Both the position numbers and the translations under genes were made by a program. From the NCBI GenBank assembly GCA_964538025.1, contig CAZICZ010000010.1, positions 49,653 through 113,652 on the forward strand: a stretch of 64,000 nt of DNA. The letters are read 5' to 3'. The DNA comes from UBA5078 sp964538025 (GTDB lineage Bacteria > Pseudomonadota > Gammaproteobacteria > Pseudomonadales > Pseudohongiellaceae). How positions within the stretch are numbered: position 1 is the first letter of the stretch; every line of letters begins with the position of its first letter. The notes under the pieces were generated by a model. It had not been told where the DNA came from. It ran no database searches and saw only the letters and a list, made by a program, of their open reading frames with translations. Shown here piece by piece: positions 17,307 to 25,892 of the stretch.

Positions 17307-18887
17307 ATGAGCCACCCCCCTGACGCTGCGTCCTCCCCGTCCGCCCCTGCCATGCCCGGTGTGCTTGGCTGGATCGAGCGCACCGGGAACAAACTGCCCG
17401 ACCCCGTGTTCATTTTCTTTGGCCTGATTCTGGTGCTGATTGTCATCAGCGTCCTCGCGTCGCTGGCGGGCGTATCCGCGCTGCACCCGACACAGGTCGA
17501 CGCGACAGGCAATCCGCAGGTAATTGCAGCGGCGAGCCTGCTCTCGGCTGACAATATTCAACGCCTGCTGGTACAGATGCCGGCCACCTTTGCCGGGTTT
17601 TATCCCCTGGGTTTTGTGCTGCTGGTCATGCTGGGCGCGGGCGTTGCGGAACGCTCGGGCCTGTTCGCGACCGCGATGAGCGCTGCGGTGAAGAGTGCGC
17701 CCACCGCGCTGCTCACTCCGGTCGTGGCCCTCGTGGCGATGGTCGGCAATCTGGCGGCCGATGCCGCCTACGTGGTGCTGATTCCCCTCGCGGGCATCAT
17801 CTTTGCCGCCGCCGGGCGACATCCTATCGCGGGCATCGCCGCCGCGTTTGCGGGCGTCTCCGGGGGCTTCTCTGCCAACGTGATGCCGGGCCAGCTTGAT
17901 GCCATGCTGTTCGGCATCACGCAGGCGGGCGCGCAGACCATTGCCCCTGCCTGGACTGCGAACATTGCGGGCAACTGGTATTTCATCGCTGCCATGACCG
18001 TCGTCTTTCTGCCAGTGATCTGGTACCTCACGGACAAGGTGGTCGAACCGCGCCTGGCCCCTCTGGGCGCCGCAGCAAACAGTGCCACGGCCGGACTGGT
18101 CAAAAGCAATGGGGTCATGACCCCCGAGGAAGGCAAGGGGCTGCGCCGGGCCGGTGCGGTCAGCCTGCTGGTCGTCGGCGTATGGATTGCCCTGTGTTTT
18201 CTGCCGGGAACGCCCCTCATTAATGAAGAGGGTGGCGCGGCGCGGCTGCAACCCTTCTACTCGTCACTGGTCGCGGGCTTCTTCCTACTCTTTCTCGCGG
18301 CAGGCTGGGCCTACGGTGCCGCCACGGGCAGCGTGAAAACACACCGTGATGTGGTCCGCATGATGTCAGAGGCCATGGGAGACCTGTCCTACTATCTGGT
18401 GCTGGCGTTTGCCGCCGCGCATTTCGTGGCGATGTTCAACTGGTCGAATCTGGGATTGATTGTCGCGGTCAAGGGCGCGGGCCTGATTCAGGGCAGCGAA
18501 TTGCCGATGACAGTCTTGCTGGTGCTGGTGGTGCTAATGACGGCGCTGATCAACCTGTTTATCGGCTCCGCCAGCGCCAAATGGGGCCTGCTGGCACCGG
18601 TACTGGTTCCCATGCTCATGCTGCTCGGCGTCAGTCCGGAGATGAGCACGGCGGCCTATCGGGTTGGCGATGGCGCCACCAACATCATTACCCCGCTAAT
18701 GCCCTATTTCCCGCTGATCCTGATGTTCGCCCAGCGCTGGCAAAAAGAATTCGGGCTCGGCAGTCTTGCCGCCGTGATGATTCCCTATTCCGTCTGGCTG
18801 CTGATCTCCGGCACCCTGCTGGTCATTGTGTGGATGCTCTTTGGCCTTCCCCTGGGACCAGGGGCCGGCGCCAGTTACACGCTCTGA
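17307..18887 (+). CDS. abgT: AbgT-family transporter (p-aminobenzoyl-glutamate type)
   Basis: AbgT proteins move p-aminobenzoyl-glutamate or export sulfonamide-like drugs across the inner membrane. The 526-residue sequence has about 12 hydrophobic segments and the family signatures GWIERTGNKLPDPVFIFF near the start, then NLAADAAYVVLIPLAG, and a late block with SASAKWGLLAPVLVPML and VGDGATNIITPLMPYFP. Function (import or efflux) cannot be told from sequence. It is a single gene, ending in a strong terminator, with the XRE gene divergent. Confidence 0.92.
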   Translation: MSHPPDAASSPSAPAMPGVLGWIERTGNKLPDPVFIFFGLILVLIVISVLASLAGVSALHPTQVDATGNPQVIAAASLLSADNIQRLLVQMPATFAGFYPLGFVLLVMLGAGVAERSGLFATAMSAAVKSAPTALLTPVVALVAMVGNLAADAAYVVLIPLAGIIFAAAGRHPIAGIAAAFAGVSGGFSANVMPGQLDAMLFGITQAGAQTIAPAWTANIAGNWYFIAAMTVVFLPVIWYLTDKVVEPRLAPLGAAANSATAGLVKSNGVMTPEEGKGLRRAGAVSLLVVGVWIALCFLPGTPLINEEGGAARLQPFYSSLVAGFFLLFLAAGWAYGAATGSVKTHRDVVRMMSEAMGDLSYYLVLAFAAAHFVAMFNWSNLGLIVAVKGAGLIQGSELPMTVLLVLVVLMTALINLFIGSASAKWGLLAPVLVPMLMLLGVSPEMSTAAYRVGDGATNIITPLMPYFPLILMFAQRWQKEFGLGSLAAVMIPYSVWLLISGTLLVIVWMLFGLPLGPGAGASYTL

Positions 18888-18916
18888 TCGTTACGTGCTC
18901 TGATCAAAGTCCCCGC

Positions 18917-18952
18917 CAACAAAAAGGCCACCCGAGGGTGGCCTTTTTGTTG
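18917..18952. terminator. Bidirectional intrinsic terminator
   Basis: A perfect 17 bp inverted repeat (18917-18933 with 18936-18952) has an A-run on its left arm and a T-run on its right arm. It separates abgT from the convergent redoxin/cytochrome gene and suits termination in both directions. Confidence 0.93.
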
Positions 18953-18970
18953 GGAACCGTGGAACCGGAC

Positions 18971-20689
18971 TTACTGCCCGCCGCCTCCGGTGGGCTGATT
19001 CACATTCTTCCAGCTCATAGCACCGAAGAACATCTCATCCCAGCTTTGGTCTCCCCAGGGCACGGAGCGTGCCGGATCGGGGTTCGACTTGTTCTGGGTC
19101 GAGTTGTCATAGGTACCCACGGCCTCAATCCGGGTGCCGGCAGGCATCAGGATCGGCTCTTCCAGCTTGTAGGAGATCTGCCAGTTGTAGTTGTAGTTGG
19201 CGATGTTGATGAGCTGCTCCTCACGGCCATCCGGGTAGTAGGCGGTGAAGCGCATGCTCTTGCCACGGAAATGCATGTGCGGCAGGAAGGAATGCATGTA
19301 GGCATCTTCCTTCAGCGTCACGCTCTGCTTCAGCTCGAACGCAGGATCGTAAGGCGTGATGTTCGTCCAGCCCATCGGGAAGATACAGGCACACTGGCCG
19401 GACATTCTCTCGGTCGGCACCTGGTCGTCCGGGTAGAACCACAGACCAATCTCGCTGGCATCCACCGTTTCCTTGCCATTGGTGGTGTAGTGCAGTTGCA
19501 GACGCAGCTTTGACCCTACCTGCAGCAGTCCCCCGGTATTGGGCGGCTCAATGGCCGGCTCTGCACCAGGAATATAGGCGGTGATATTCGCCTGATTGGG
19601 ATCGCCGCCGCCAAGGAAGCCACGACGACCGGTCGCGCCTGGAGGCACCAGATCATTCAGCGTGTGGTGTAGCACAGTCCGGTCGCCCGGGATGTATTGG
19701 CTGGCGCGCACCCAGCGGTCACGGTCCAGCTCGATAGGCACTTCGACCGTGATGTAATCCAGCACGCCAGTCGCAGGGATGTTCTGCGGAGGAACCTTGA
19801 TGATCAGGTCCGGCTCGCCCAGGGCCCATTTGGTTTCCGGCCAGGTCAGGGCCGCAAGGGGATCGACATCGCCGTCTTTCTGCGCGCCGGCCTCAATCCA
19901 GTGGACCAGCTTTTGCTGGTCTTCCACGTCCAGCACGTAATCATTGCTGAAGTGGCCAACGTGCGGGTCGATCTGGCCGGGCGGCATGCGCTTGGTCATC
20001 AGCACTTCGCGAATCATGGGCGACCAACCCTGCACCATGGCGTGGCTGTCCATCGCAAAGGGAGCGATGCCGCCCTCGCGGTGACAGGTCGCGCAGTTCT
20101 GCGCCAGGATGGGGGCCACATCGCGACTGTAGGACACGCCGTTGCTGGCATGCGCCACTGTCGCCGGGTAGCTGACATCGTTGCCGTCCATCGCCACCAT
20201 CGGTGTCGCAACGGCACGGCCGGCAATCACATCGCTCACCGCCTCATCCAGCGCGCTGACGGGACCGCGGTAGAGAATCTCAAAACTGCGAGGGTCGTAG
20301 AGGAAAGTTTCGCCACTCTTGTCGATGCCCATGGCCTCGGCAATGATCTGGGCGTCGTCGATCAGAATCGGCAGGCTTACGCCCAGTGCGCCGGATTCCT
20401 GTTTGACGCTGTCACGGCTCTGACCCAACGGGTTAATCAGCATGAACTCGATGCCCTGTGCATCGAACTGCTGCTGCAGCGCCTGATAGTCCGCCAGCGC
20501 CTCGCGGGTCTGGGCACTGCCGTTGACCTGCACCAGAAAGGCGATTGCCTTGTGGTCGTCGTACCAGGCCATGTGGTGAAACACCCCGTTCTGGTCCAAA
20601 AGGGAAAAATCCCCCACGCGCTCGGCCGCCATGGCGCCGGAAGCGCTCAAGGACAGGACGCCCAACATGCCCAACATTGCCTTCTTCAT
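18971..20689 (-). CDS. Redoxin / c-type cytochrome / copper monooxygenase-like fusion
   Basis: The 572-residue protein is exported (signal peptide ending near residue 21). Residues about 25-165 resemble a redoxin/AhpC fold but have no cysteine at the usual place. A CATCH haem c site lies at 199-203, with MPP at 235-237 a likely axial-Met region. The C-terminal part (about 300-560) resembles copper type II ascorbate-dependent monooxygenases, with HH at 341-342, LHY at 399-401 and HMH at 471-473 as candidate copper ligands. It therefore probably carries haem and copper in the periplasm. The substrate is unknown. ATG 20689 follows AGGGGA. The opposite-strand terminator follows its stop. Confidence 0.8.
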   Translation of the reverse strand: MKKAMLGMLGVLSLSASGAMAAERVGDFSLLDQNGVFHHMAWYDDHKAIAFLVQVNGSAQTREALADYQALQQQFDAQGIEFMLINPLGQSRDSVKQESGALGVSLPILIDDAQIIAEAMGIDKSGETFLYDPRSFEILYRGPVSALDEAVSDVIAGRAVATPMVAMDGNDVSYPATVAHASNGVSYSRDVAPILAQNCATCHREGGIAPFAMDSHAMVQGWSPMIREVLMTKRMPPGQIDPHVGHFSNDYVLDVEDQQKLVHWIEAGAQKDGDVDPLAALTWPETKWALGEPDLIIKVPPQNIPATGVLDYITVEVPIELDRDRWVRASQYIPGDRTVLHHTLNDLVPPGATGRRGFLGGGDPNQANITAYIPGAEPAIEPPNTGGLLQVGSKLRLQLHYTTNGKETVDASEIGLWFYPDDQVPTERMSGQCACIFPMGWTNITPYDPAFELKQSVTLKEDAYMHSFLPHMHFRGKSMRFTAYYPDGREEQLINIANYNYNWQISYKLEEPILMPAGTRIEAVGTYDNSTQNKSNPDPARSVPWGDQSWDEMFFGAMSWKNVNQPTGGGGQ

Positions 20690-21007
20690 TGCTGTTTCCC
20701 CTCGTTCGTCGTCTGGTCGTGGTTGGCGATTCTGCGTCGCCCGCCGGGGTGGTGTTGTCCGCTTTTCTACCGGACATTCCGGAACCCTGTGCAGGCGCAA
20801 CGATAGCACACCGCGACGAAAGCGGAAGCGGCAAAGCTGTTCAAAGCCTGAAAAATTGCGTTGTACAGGAATCACACAGACATAATGCAGGAACTTCAGG
20901 CCCTCGCGCCCCTACGCCCCCACACCCGACGGGTTCGGAATAGGCAACGAGCGTACGTTCGGTTACACTGCCCACCCACTGAAAAATTGCCTGCAAAGGG
21001 GAATCCC
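20690..21007. other. Divergent intergenic region with a 12-base direct repeat
   Basis: This 318 bp gap lies between the redoxin/cytochrome gene (minus) and the thiolase (plus). It contains CTGAAAAATTGC twice, at 20848-20859 and 20979-20990. No clear sigma70 promoter is visible; CATAAT at 20880-20885 is a possible -10 for the plus strand. No other gene is seen. Confidence 0.4.
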
Positions 21008-22189
21008 ATGAAAGAAGCTGTCATCGTTGCCACCGCCAGAACGCCCATCGGCAAAGCCTATCGTGGCGCTTTCAACAACACGGACGCGCCCAGTCTCGGC
21101 GGACACGCCATCCGCAGCGCGCTGGCAAAGGCGGGCATCGACCCTGCCGAAGTCGATGATGTGATCATGGGCTGCGCCATGCAGCAGGGCAGCTCCGGCT
21201 ACAACATCGGCCGCCTCGCAGGCGTCGCGGCGGGACTGCCCAGCAGCGTCTCCGGGATGAGCATGGATCGCCAATGTGCCTCGGGCATGATGGCCATCGC
21301 CACGGCCGCCAAACAGATACTGGTCGACAACATGCCCATCGTGATCGGCGGCGGACTGGAATCCATTTCCCTCGTCCAGAACGAACACCGCAATAACTAT
21401 CGCGGCACCGACCCGAACGTGCTGGCACTTTCCCCCAATGCCTACATGCCCATGCTGCAAACCGCCGAAGTGGTTGCCAGCCGTTACAAGATCAGCCGTG
21501 ACGTGCAGGACGCCTACAGCCTTCAGAGCCAGCAACGCACCGCTGCCGCGCAGGCGGCGGGCAAGTTCGATGACGAGATCGTGCCCATGGCCTCCGTGAA
21601 GGGCGTGATGAACAAGGACACCAAGGAGGTCAGTTTCGAGAACACGCTTCTGACCAAGGACGAGGGCAACCGCGCCGACACCAGCCTAGAGGGACTGCGC
21701 TCGCTCAAACCGGTCATCGAAGGCGGCTGCATTACCGCCGGCAATGCCAGCCAGCTGTCCGACGGCGCCTCTGCGGCCGTGTTGATGGACAGCACACTGG
21801 CCGAGAAGCGCGGTCTTGCGCCACTGGGCGCCTATCGCGGGATGGCGGTTGCCGGCTGCGACGCGGACGAGATGGGGATCGGTCCCGTCTTCGCGGTGCC
21901 CAAGCTGCTCAAGCGTTTTGGCCTGCGCATGGACGATATCGGCTTGTGGGAACTCAATGAGGCATTTGCCGTGCAGGTGTTGTACTGCCGTGACACGCTG
22001 GGCATCCCCGATGAACTCTTGAACGTGAACGGTGGCGCCATCTCGATTGGGCATCCGTACGGCATGAGCGGCGCGCGGATGGTAGGTCACGCCCTGATCG
22101 AGGGGAAGCGCCGCGGTGCGAAGTATGTCGTGTGCACCATGTGCATTGGCGGCGGCATGGGAGCAGCGGGCTTGTTCGAAGTCTACTGA
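21008..22189 (+). CDS. Thiolase (acetyl-CoA C-acetyltransferase family)
   Basis: The 393-residue enzyme has all the thiolase landmarks: the N-terminal VIVATARTPIGKA start, the acylated Cys in MDRQCASGMM (about residue 88), a GHPYGMSGARM block and the catalytic Cys in CTMCIGGGMG at the end. It would condense or cleave acyl-CoA. Chain length cannot be told. ATG 21008 follows AGGGGA. It is monocistronic by position: the VOC gene converges 9 bp after its stop. A second thiolase (54490-55704) sits with the beta-oxidation genes. Confidence 0.9.
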   Translation: MKEAVIVATARTPIGKAYRGAFNNTDAPSLGGHAIRSALAKAGIDPAEVDDVIMGCAMQQGSSGYNIGRLAGVAAGLPSSVSGMSMDRQCASGMMAIATAAKQILVDNMPIVIGGGLESISLVQNEHRNNYRGTDPNVLALSPNAYMPMLQTAEVVASRYKISRDVQDAYSLQSQQRTAAAQAAGKFDDEIVPMASVKGVMNKDTKEVSFENTLLTKDEGNRADTSLEGLRSLKPVIEGGCITAGNASQLSDGASAAVLMDSTLAEKRGLAPLGAYRGMAVAGCDADEMGIGPVFAVPKLLKRFGLRMDDIGLWELNEAFAVQVLYCRDTLGIPDELLNVNGGAISIGHPYGMSGARMVGHALIEGKRRGAKYVVCTMCIGGGMGAAGLFEVY

Positions 22190-22198
22190 CGCACCCGC

Positions 22199-22642
22199 TC
22201 AGGTCGCAAACAGACTCTTTTCAATATCCCGGAATGCCTTGAACTCCAGGGCATTTCCGGACGGGTCGAGGAAGAACATGGTGGCTTGTTCTCCCGGCTC
22301 TCCCCTGAACCGGACATAGGGTTCAATCTCGAAGCGCACCAGCTCTTTCACCTTATCCCGCAACTGTTCCCAAGTCTCCATATCCAGCACGACCCCGAAG
22401 TGGGGCACCGGGACTCCGTGGCCATCCACATGGTTCCCGCTGTGCTGCACCTTGCCCTGCGGTCCCAGCGCCGGATTCAGATGGACCACCAGCTGATGCC
22501 CCATCAGATCGTAATCGATCCACTGCGCCGAGCTGCGTCCCTCGGCAAGCCCCAGCGTGCGGCCATAGAATTCCCGAGCCTCAGCAAGGTCACGCACCTG
22601 TATCGCAAGATGAAACGGGGTAAGACGGGCAGGACGAATCAT
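22199..22642 (-). CDS. VOC-family (glyoxalase-like) protein
   Basis: This 147-residue protein has the VOC beta-alpha-beta fold: FHLAIQVRDLAEAREFYG near residue 10 with a metal-ligand His, a middle HFGVVLDM strand with another His, and DPSGNALEFKAF near the end with the Glu ligand. The presence of all three suggests a metal-dependent dioxygenase or lyase; the substrate is unknown. ATG 22642 has GGAG upstream. Confidence 0.85.
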   Translation of the reverse strand: MIRPARLTPFHLAIQVRDLAEAREFYGRTLGLAEGRSSAQWIDYDLMGHQLVVHLNPALGPQGKVQHSGNHVDGHGVPVPHFGVVLDMETWEQLRDKVKELVRFEIEPYVRFRGEPGEQATMFFLDPSGNALEFKAFRDIEKSLFAT

Positions 22643-22669
22643 GGGAGGCTCCGCACGGGGTTTCGGAAA

Positions 22670-22691
22670 CAAAGGTGCCAGACGGTACCCT
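22670..22691. repeat. REP-like element, copy 1
   Basis: CAAAGGTGCCAGACGGTACC-type sequence, imperfectly palindromic. It matches the copy at 37092-37111 in 18 of 20 positions. It lies just upstream of the VOC gene start. Such pairs resemble small repeats associated with REP elements, though two copies are too few to be sure. Confidence 0.4.
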
Positions 22692-22760
22692 TAGCCACAC
22701 GCGCAAGTCAATTCCCTCCCCGGGGCGCGCACTCATTGTGTGCAAGCTGTCCCCTTGCGG

Positions 22761-22777
22761 TGCATGGTCGCGGTGCA
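22761..22777 (+). promoter_or_regulatory. NtrC-like enhancer site ahead of nasA
   Basis: TGCATGGTCGCGGTGCA matches the known NtrC pattern TGCACC-N5-GGTGCA with a full right half and four of six left-half bases. It is centred about 84 bp upstream of the sigma54-like -24 element, the usual distance for NtrC. Seen: the match and spacing. Inferred: binding. Confidence 0.6.
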
Positions 22778-22851
22778 AAGACACTGTTGACGACACTCCC
22801 TGTCGCCATCGAAAACTAGTAACTCCATGTTTTAAAAGATATTTATAAAAC

Positions 22852-22867
22852 TGGCCCGTTTCTTGAT
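22852..22867 (+). promoter_or_regulatory. Sigma54-like (-24/-12) promoter of the nasA leader
   Basis: TGGCCCG-N4-TTGAT keeps the GG of the -24 box and the ten-base gap to the -12 box. The conserved -12 GC reads GA, the one deviation. Transcription would begin near 22878. It fits with the NtrC-like site upstream. Confidence 0.55.
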
Positions 22868-22906
22868 TATGTCTTGGCGTAGTACTCTCCAGTATCACAT
22901 TTAAAT

Positions 22907-22954
22907 CGGGCAACGATGCCTGCATTCCCTGACCGGGATGCAGGCTTTTTTTTT
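22907..22954 (+). terminator. nasA leader: hexaloop hairpin overlapping an intrinsic terminator
   Basis: The terminator stem is 22918-22928 with 22935-22945 (11 bp including one wobble), loop CTGACC, then nine Ts (22946-22954). A competing hairpin uses CGGGC (22907-22911) and GCCTG (22918-22922) around the hexaloop AACGAT. Loop A1 and G4 are the bases recognised by ANTAR antiterminators such as NasT and NasR. An upstream stem exists (about 22880-22900) but its loop is CTCC, not the expected hexaloop. So the P2 half of the ANTAR motif is present, the P1 half is not clear. Confidence 0.7.
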
Positions 22955-22995
22955 GGCAAATTTTCAGCAACAGACCACACATCGGAGTGCAGGAC

Positions 22996-23193
22996 ATGAC
23001 GAAGGGAAAAGGCTTACACAGGACAGTCGCGCTCGCGTGCGGGCGCATGGGTTTCGCATTGGCGTGCACGGGCATCAGTCTGCAGGCCGGTCGCTGTCTT
23101 CAGGAAGAGAACGTGCGCGTGCCACTCTACGAGGCGCGCTTGGAAGGCGACACCGTGCTTGTTACGCTGGTCACCCGTAATCTCACCCGTTAA
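22996..23193 (+). CDS. Small ORF between the nas leader and nasA
   Basis: I do not recognise this 65-residue product. It begins MTKGKGLHRTVALACGRM and ends LVTLVTRNLTR, with a mildly hydrophobic middle and two cysteines before a third. ATG 22996 has GGAG 9 bases upstream. It lies after the terminator and 20 bp before nasA, so it would be translated from the same mRNA. It may be a real small protein, or a leader frame that couples translation to nasA, which has no obvious Shine-Dalgarno site of its own. Confidence 0.5.
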   Translation: MTKGKGLHRTVALACGRMGFALACTGISLQAGRCLQEENVRVPLYEARLEGDTVLVTLVTRNLTR

Positions 23194-23213
23194 ACACGAG
23201 CGCGTCCCTGCCC

Positions 23214-25880
23214 ATGAATGTCCGTGTGACCACTGCCCTGACCACCTGTCCCTACTGTGGTGTCGGCTGCGGCGTTGAAGCCACGCTGCTGGGCGGCAGC
23301 GTTTCCGCCGTCGCGGGGGACACCCGTCACCCTGCCAACAAGGGTCGCCTGTGCGTGAAGGGCTCCACCCTGCACGACACGCTCGGGGAACAGGGACGTC
23401 TGCTGCATCCGCGTATCGGCGGCGTGCGCACTGACTGGACGACCGCACTCGACCATGTGGCGGGAAGCCTGAAAGACATCCTCGCGCGCCACGGCCCGGA
23501 CTCCATCGCCTTTTACCTCTCGGGGCAATTGCTGACCGAGGACTATTATGTGGCGAACAAGCTTATGAAGGGATTTCTCGGTTCCGCCAACGTGGACACC
23601 AATTCCCGCCTGTGCATGGCCTCCGCCGTCGCCAGTTACAAGCGCGCCTTTGGGGCCGACGCGGTGCCCTGCTCCTACGAGGATCTCGAGTGCTGTGACC
23701 TGCTGGTGCTCACTGGGTCCAATGCCGCCTGGACGCACCCGATCCTGTTTCAGCGCATCACGGCGGCCAAGGCGGCCAACCCGGCTATGCGCGTGGTCGT
23801 GATTGACCCGCGCAGAACTGCCTCCTGCGAAATTGCCGACCTGCACCTGCCCGTCGCGCCCGGGGCGGATGCCTTCCTGTTCCAAGGGCTGCTGCATCAC
23901 CTGCACGCGAAGGGGGCGCTCGACGAGGCCTATATTGCCCGCCACACCGAAGGTTTCGACGCGGCACTGGCCGACTGCGCCACGCTCACTCTGGACGAGA
24001 CGGCAGCGCGCACCGGACTCGACAGCGCCCTGCTGCACCAATTCTTCAGCTGGTTTGCCCGCACGGAAAAGACCGTGAGCTTTTATTCCCAGGGCATCAA
24101 CCAGTCGGCAACCGGGACCGACAAAGGCAATGCCATTATCAACTGCCATCTGGCGACAGGGCGTCTTGGCCGTCCGGGCATGGGGCCGTTTTCCATCACC
24201 GGACAACCCAATGCCATGGGCGGGCGAGAGGTAGGCGGGCTGGCCAACCAGCTCGCAGCCCATATGGGTTTCGAACCGGAAAGCATTGCGAAAGTACAGG
24301 CGTTCTGGAACGCTCCTCACATGGCCACTGCGCCCGGTCTGAAGGCAGTCGATCTGTTCGATGCCATCGACGACGGACGCATCAAGGCGGTGTGGATCAT
24401 GGCCACCAACCCCGTCGTGAGCCTTCCGGAGGCCGAGCGTGTCCGTGCGGCATTGCGACGCTGCGAGCTGGTGATCGTGTCCGACTGCATCGAGAATACC
24501 GACACCACCGCGTGCGCCCATGTGCTGCTACCTGCCACCGGCTGGAGCGAAAAAGAGGGGACCGTCACCAATTCCGAACGGCGAATCTCGCGGCAACGCG
24601 CCTTGTTGCCCCCGGCAGGTGAGGCACGACACGACTGGTGGATTGTCAGCGAGGTGGCCAAGCGCCTCGGGTTTGTCGAGGCTTTTTCCTACACCCATCC
24701 CGCCCAGATCTTTGCGGAACATGCGGCGCTGTCGGGATACGAGAACAAGGGCAGTCGCGCCTTTGATATCAGTGCACTCGCCTCGCTCGACGAGGCAGGC
24801 TATGACGCCCTGATGCCGGTGCAGTGGCCAGTCAATGCTGCGGCTCCCACAGGCACCGCACGCCTGTTTGGCGACGGCCGCTTCTTCACGCCCACAGGCC
24901 GCGCACGTTTTGTCAGCGCCAAGGCACAGCGGCCCGTGCGTGAGGAGCACTGGGACACGCCCTTTGTGCTCAACACCGGTCGTCTGCGAGATCAATGGCA
25001 CACCATGACGCGCACCGGGCGCTCTGCACGCCTGCTCGCCCACACACCGGCGCCCTTTGTGGCGCTGAATCCGCGCGATGCCCGCAGCAAGGGCATCGTG
25101 GCGGGCGATCTGTTGCGGGTGCATGCCCACACCCGCGGGCATGGCACCCAATCACTTGTCCTGCAAGCGGCAATCGATCGAGGCCTGCGCGACGGCGATG
25201 TGTTTATCCCGATCCACTGGAACGATCAGTTCGCTTCTTCGGCACGCGTGTCCGTTCTGATCGACGCGGTCACAGACCCGGTCTCGGGGCAACCGGAAAG
25301 CAAGTATGCCCACGTGGGCCTGACGCCCGTGCGCGTGAAGCGCTGGGCCGTCGTGCTGAGCCGCACGCCTGTCGACACCACCCCCTTTGCCTACTGGGTA
25401 CGCACGCCAGTCAAAGGCGGTGATGTCACGCTGGTGGCACAGACAGAGGGCGACGAGAACGATGGGCGCTGGCAGGGATGGCTGGACGCGCTGGGGGCCG
25501 GACTGGAGAAGATCACCGTGGCAAATTCGGCCAGCGGCGATTACCGGGCGCTGTTGTGCGGAGAATCCCGCATCGAGAGGGCAGTGTTCGCCACCCCGGC
25601 CGCGGGCGGATTGCCGGAGCTGACGTGGCTGCAATCCCTGCTTAGCCACCGCCTCGACGAGCACTCCTGGCGCCTGTTGACGCGCCAGCCGCCGTCGGAT
25701 CTGGCGGCACAACGCATCCTGTGCAGCTGTTTCCAGGTCAGCGAGGCGCGTATTCGCGAGGCCATCGAGGGCGGTGCAACCACGCCCGAGGCTCTGGGGA
25801 AAGCCCTGCGCTGCGGCACCAACTGCGGTTCCTGCATTCCCGAGCTGCAGCAGTTGATCGCGCGCACATCCTCTCCCTGA
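23214..25880 (+). CDS. nasA: Assimilatory nitrate reductase, catalytic subunit
   Basis: NasA reduces nitrate to nitrite in the cytoplasm using bis-MGD molybdenum cofactor. The 888-residue protein has the N-terminal [4Fe-4S] ligands CPYCGVGC and GRLCVKG (first about 45 residues), the molybdopterin oxidoreductase core, the molydopterin dinucleotide-binding domain near residues 585-700 and a C-terminal BFD-like [2Fe-2S] domain with ILCSCFQVSE and CGTNCGSC. It is the long, BFD-containing form. No nirBD, nitrate transporter or nasST is present in the window. The start at ATG 23214 gives an N-terminus typical of NasA. Control is likely by nitrogen status and leader read-through. Confidence 0.93.
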   Translation: MNVRVTTALTTCPYCGVGCGVEATLLGGSVSAVAGDTRHPANKGRLCVKGSTLHDTLGEQGRLLHPRIGGVRTDWTTALDHVAGSLKDILARHGPDSIAFYLSGQLLTEDYYVANKLMKGFLGSANVDTNSRLCMASAVASYKRAFGADAVPCSYEDLECCDLLVLTGSNAAWTHPILFQRITAAKAANPAMRVVVIDPRRTASCEIADLHLPVAPGADAFLFQGLLHHLHAKGALDEAYIARHTEGFDAALADCATLTLDETAARTGLDSALLHQFFSWFARTEKTVSFYSQGINQSATGTDKGNAIINCHLATGRLGRPGMGPFSITGQPNAMGGREVGGLANQLAAHMGFEPESIAKVQAFWNAPHMATAPGLKAVDLFDAIDDGRIKAVWIMATNPVVSLPEAERVRAALRRCELVIVSDCIENTDTTACAHVLLPATGWSEKEGTVTNSERRISRQRALLPPAGEARHDWWIVSEVAKRLGFVEAFSYTHPAQIFAEHAALSGYENKGSRAFDISALASLDEAGYDALMPVQWPVNAAAPTGTARLFGDGRFFTPTGRARFVSAKAQRPVREEHWDTPFVLNTGRLRDQWHTMTRTGRSARLLAHTPAPFVALNPRDARSKGIVAGDLLRVHAHTRGHGTQSLVLQAAIDRGLRDGDVFIPIHWNDQFASSARVSVLIDAVTDPVSGQPESKYAHVGLTPVRVKRWAVVLSRTPVDTTPFAYWVRTPVKGGDVTLVAQTEGDENDGRWQGWLDALGAGLEKITVANSASGDYRALLCGESRIERAVFATPAAGGLPELTWLQSLLSHRLDEHSWRLLTRQPPSDLAAQRILCSCFQVSEARIREAIEGGATTPEALGKALRCGTNCGSCIPELQQLIARTSSP

Positions 25881-25892
25881 CCCCTCCCTGAC

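Noticed and set aside
22880..22905. First hexaloop (P1) of an ANTAR pair
   Set aside because: The stem that can form has a CTCC loop rather than a six-base loop with A1 and G4, so only the second half of the motif is claimed.
22854..22911. A long-range stem between GCCCG (22854-22858) and CGGGC (22907-22911), as a riboswitch
   Set aside because: The left arm lies within the sigma54-like promoter and would not be transcribed, and the right arm is better explained by the hexaloop hairpin.
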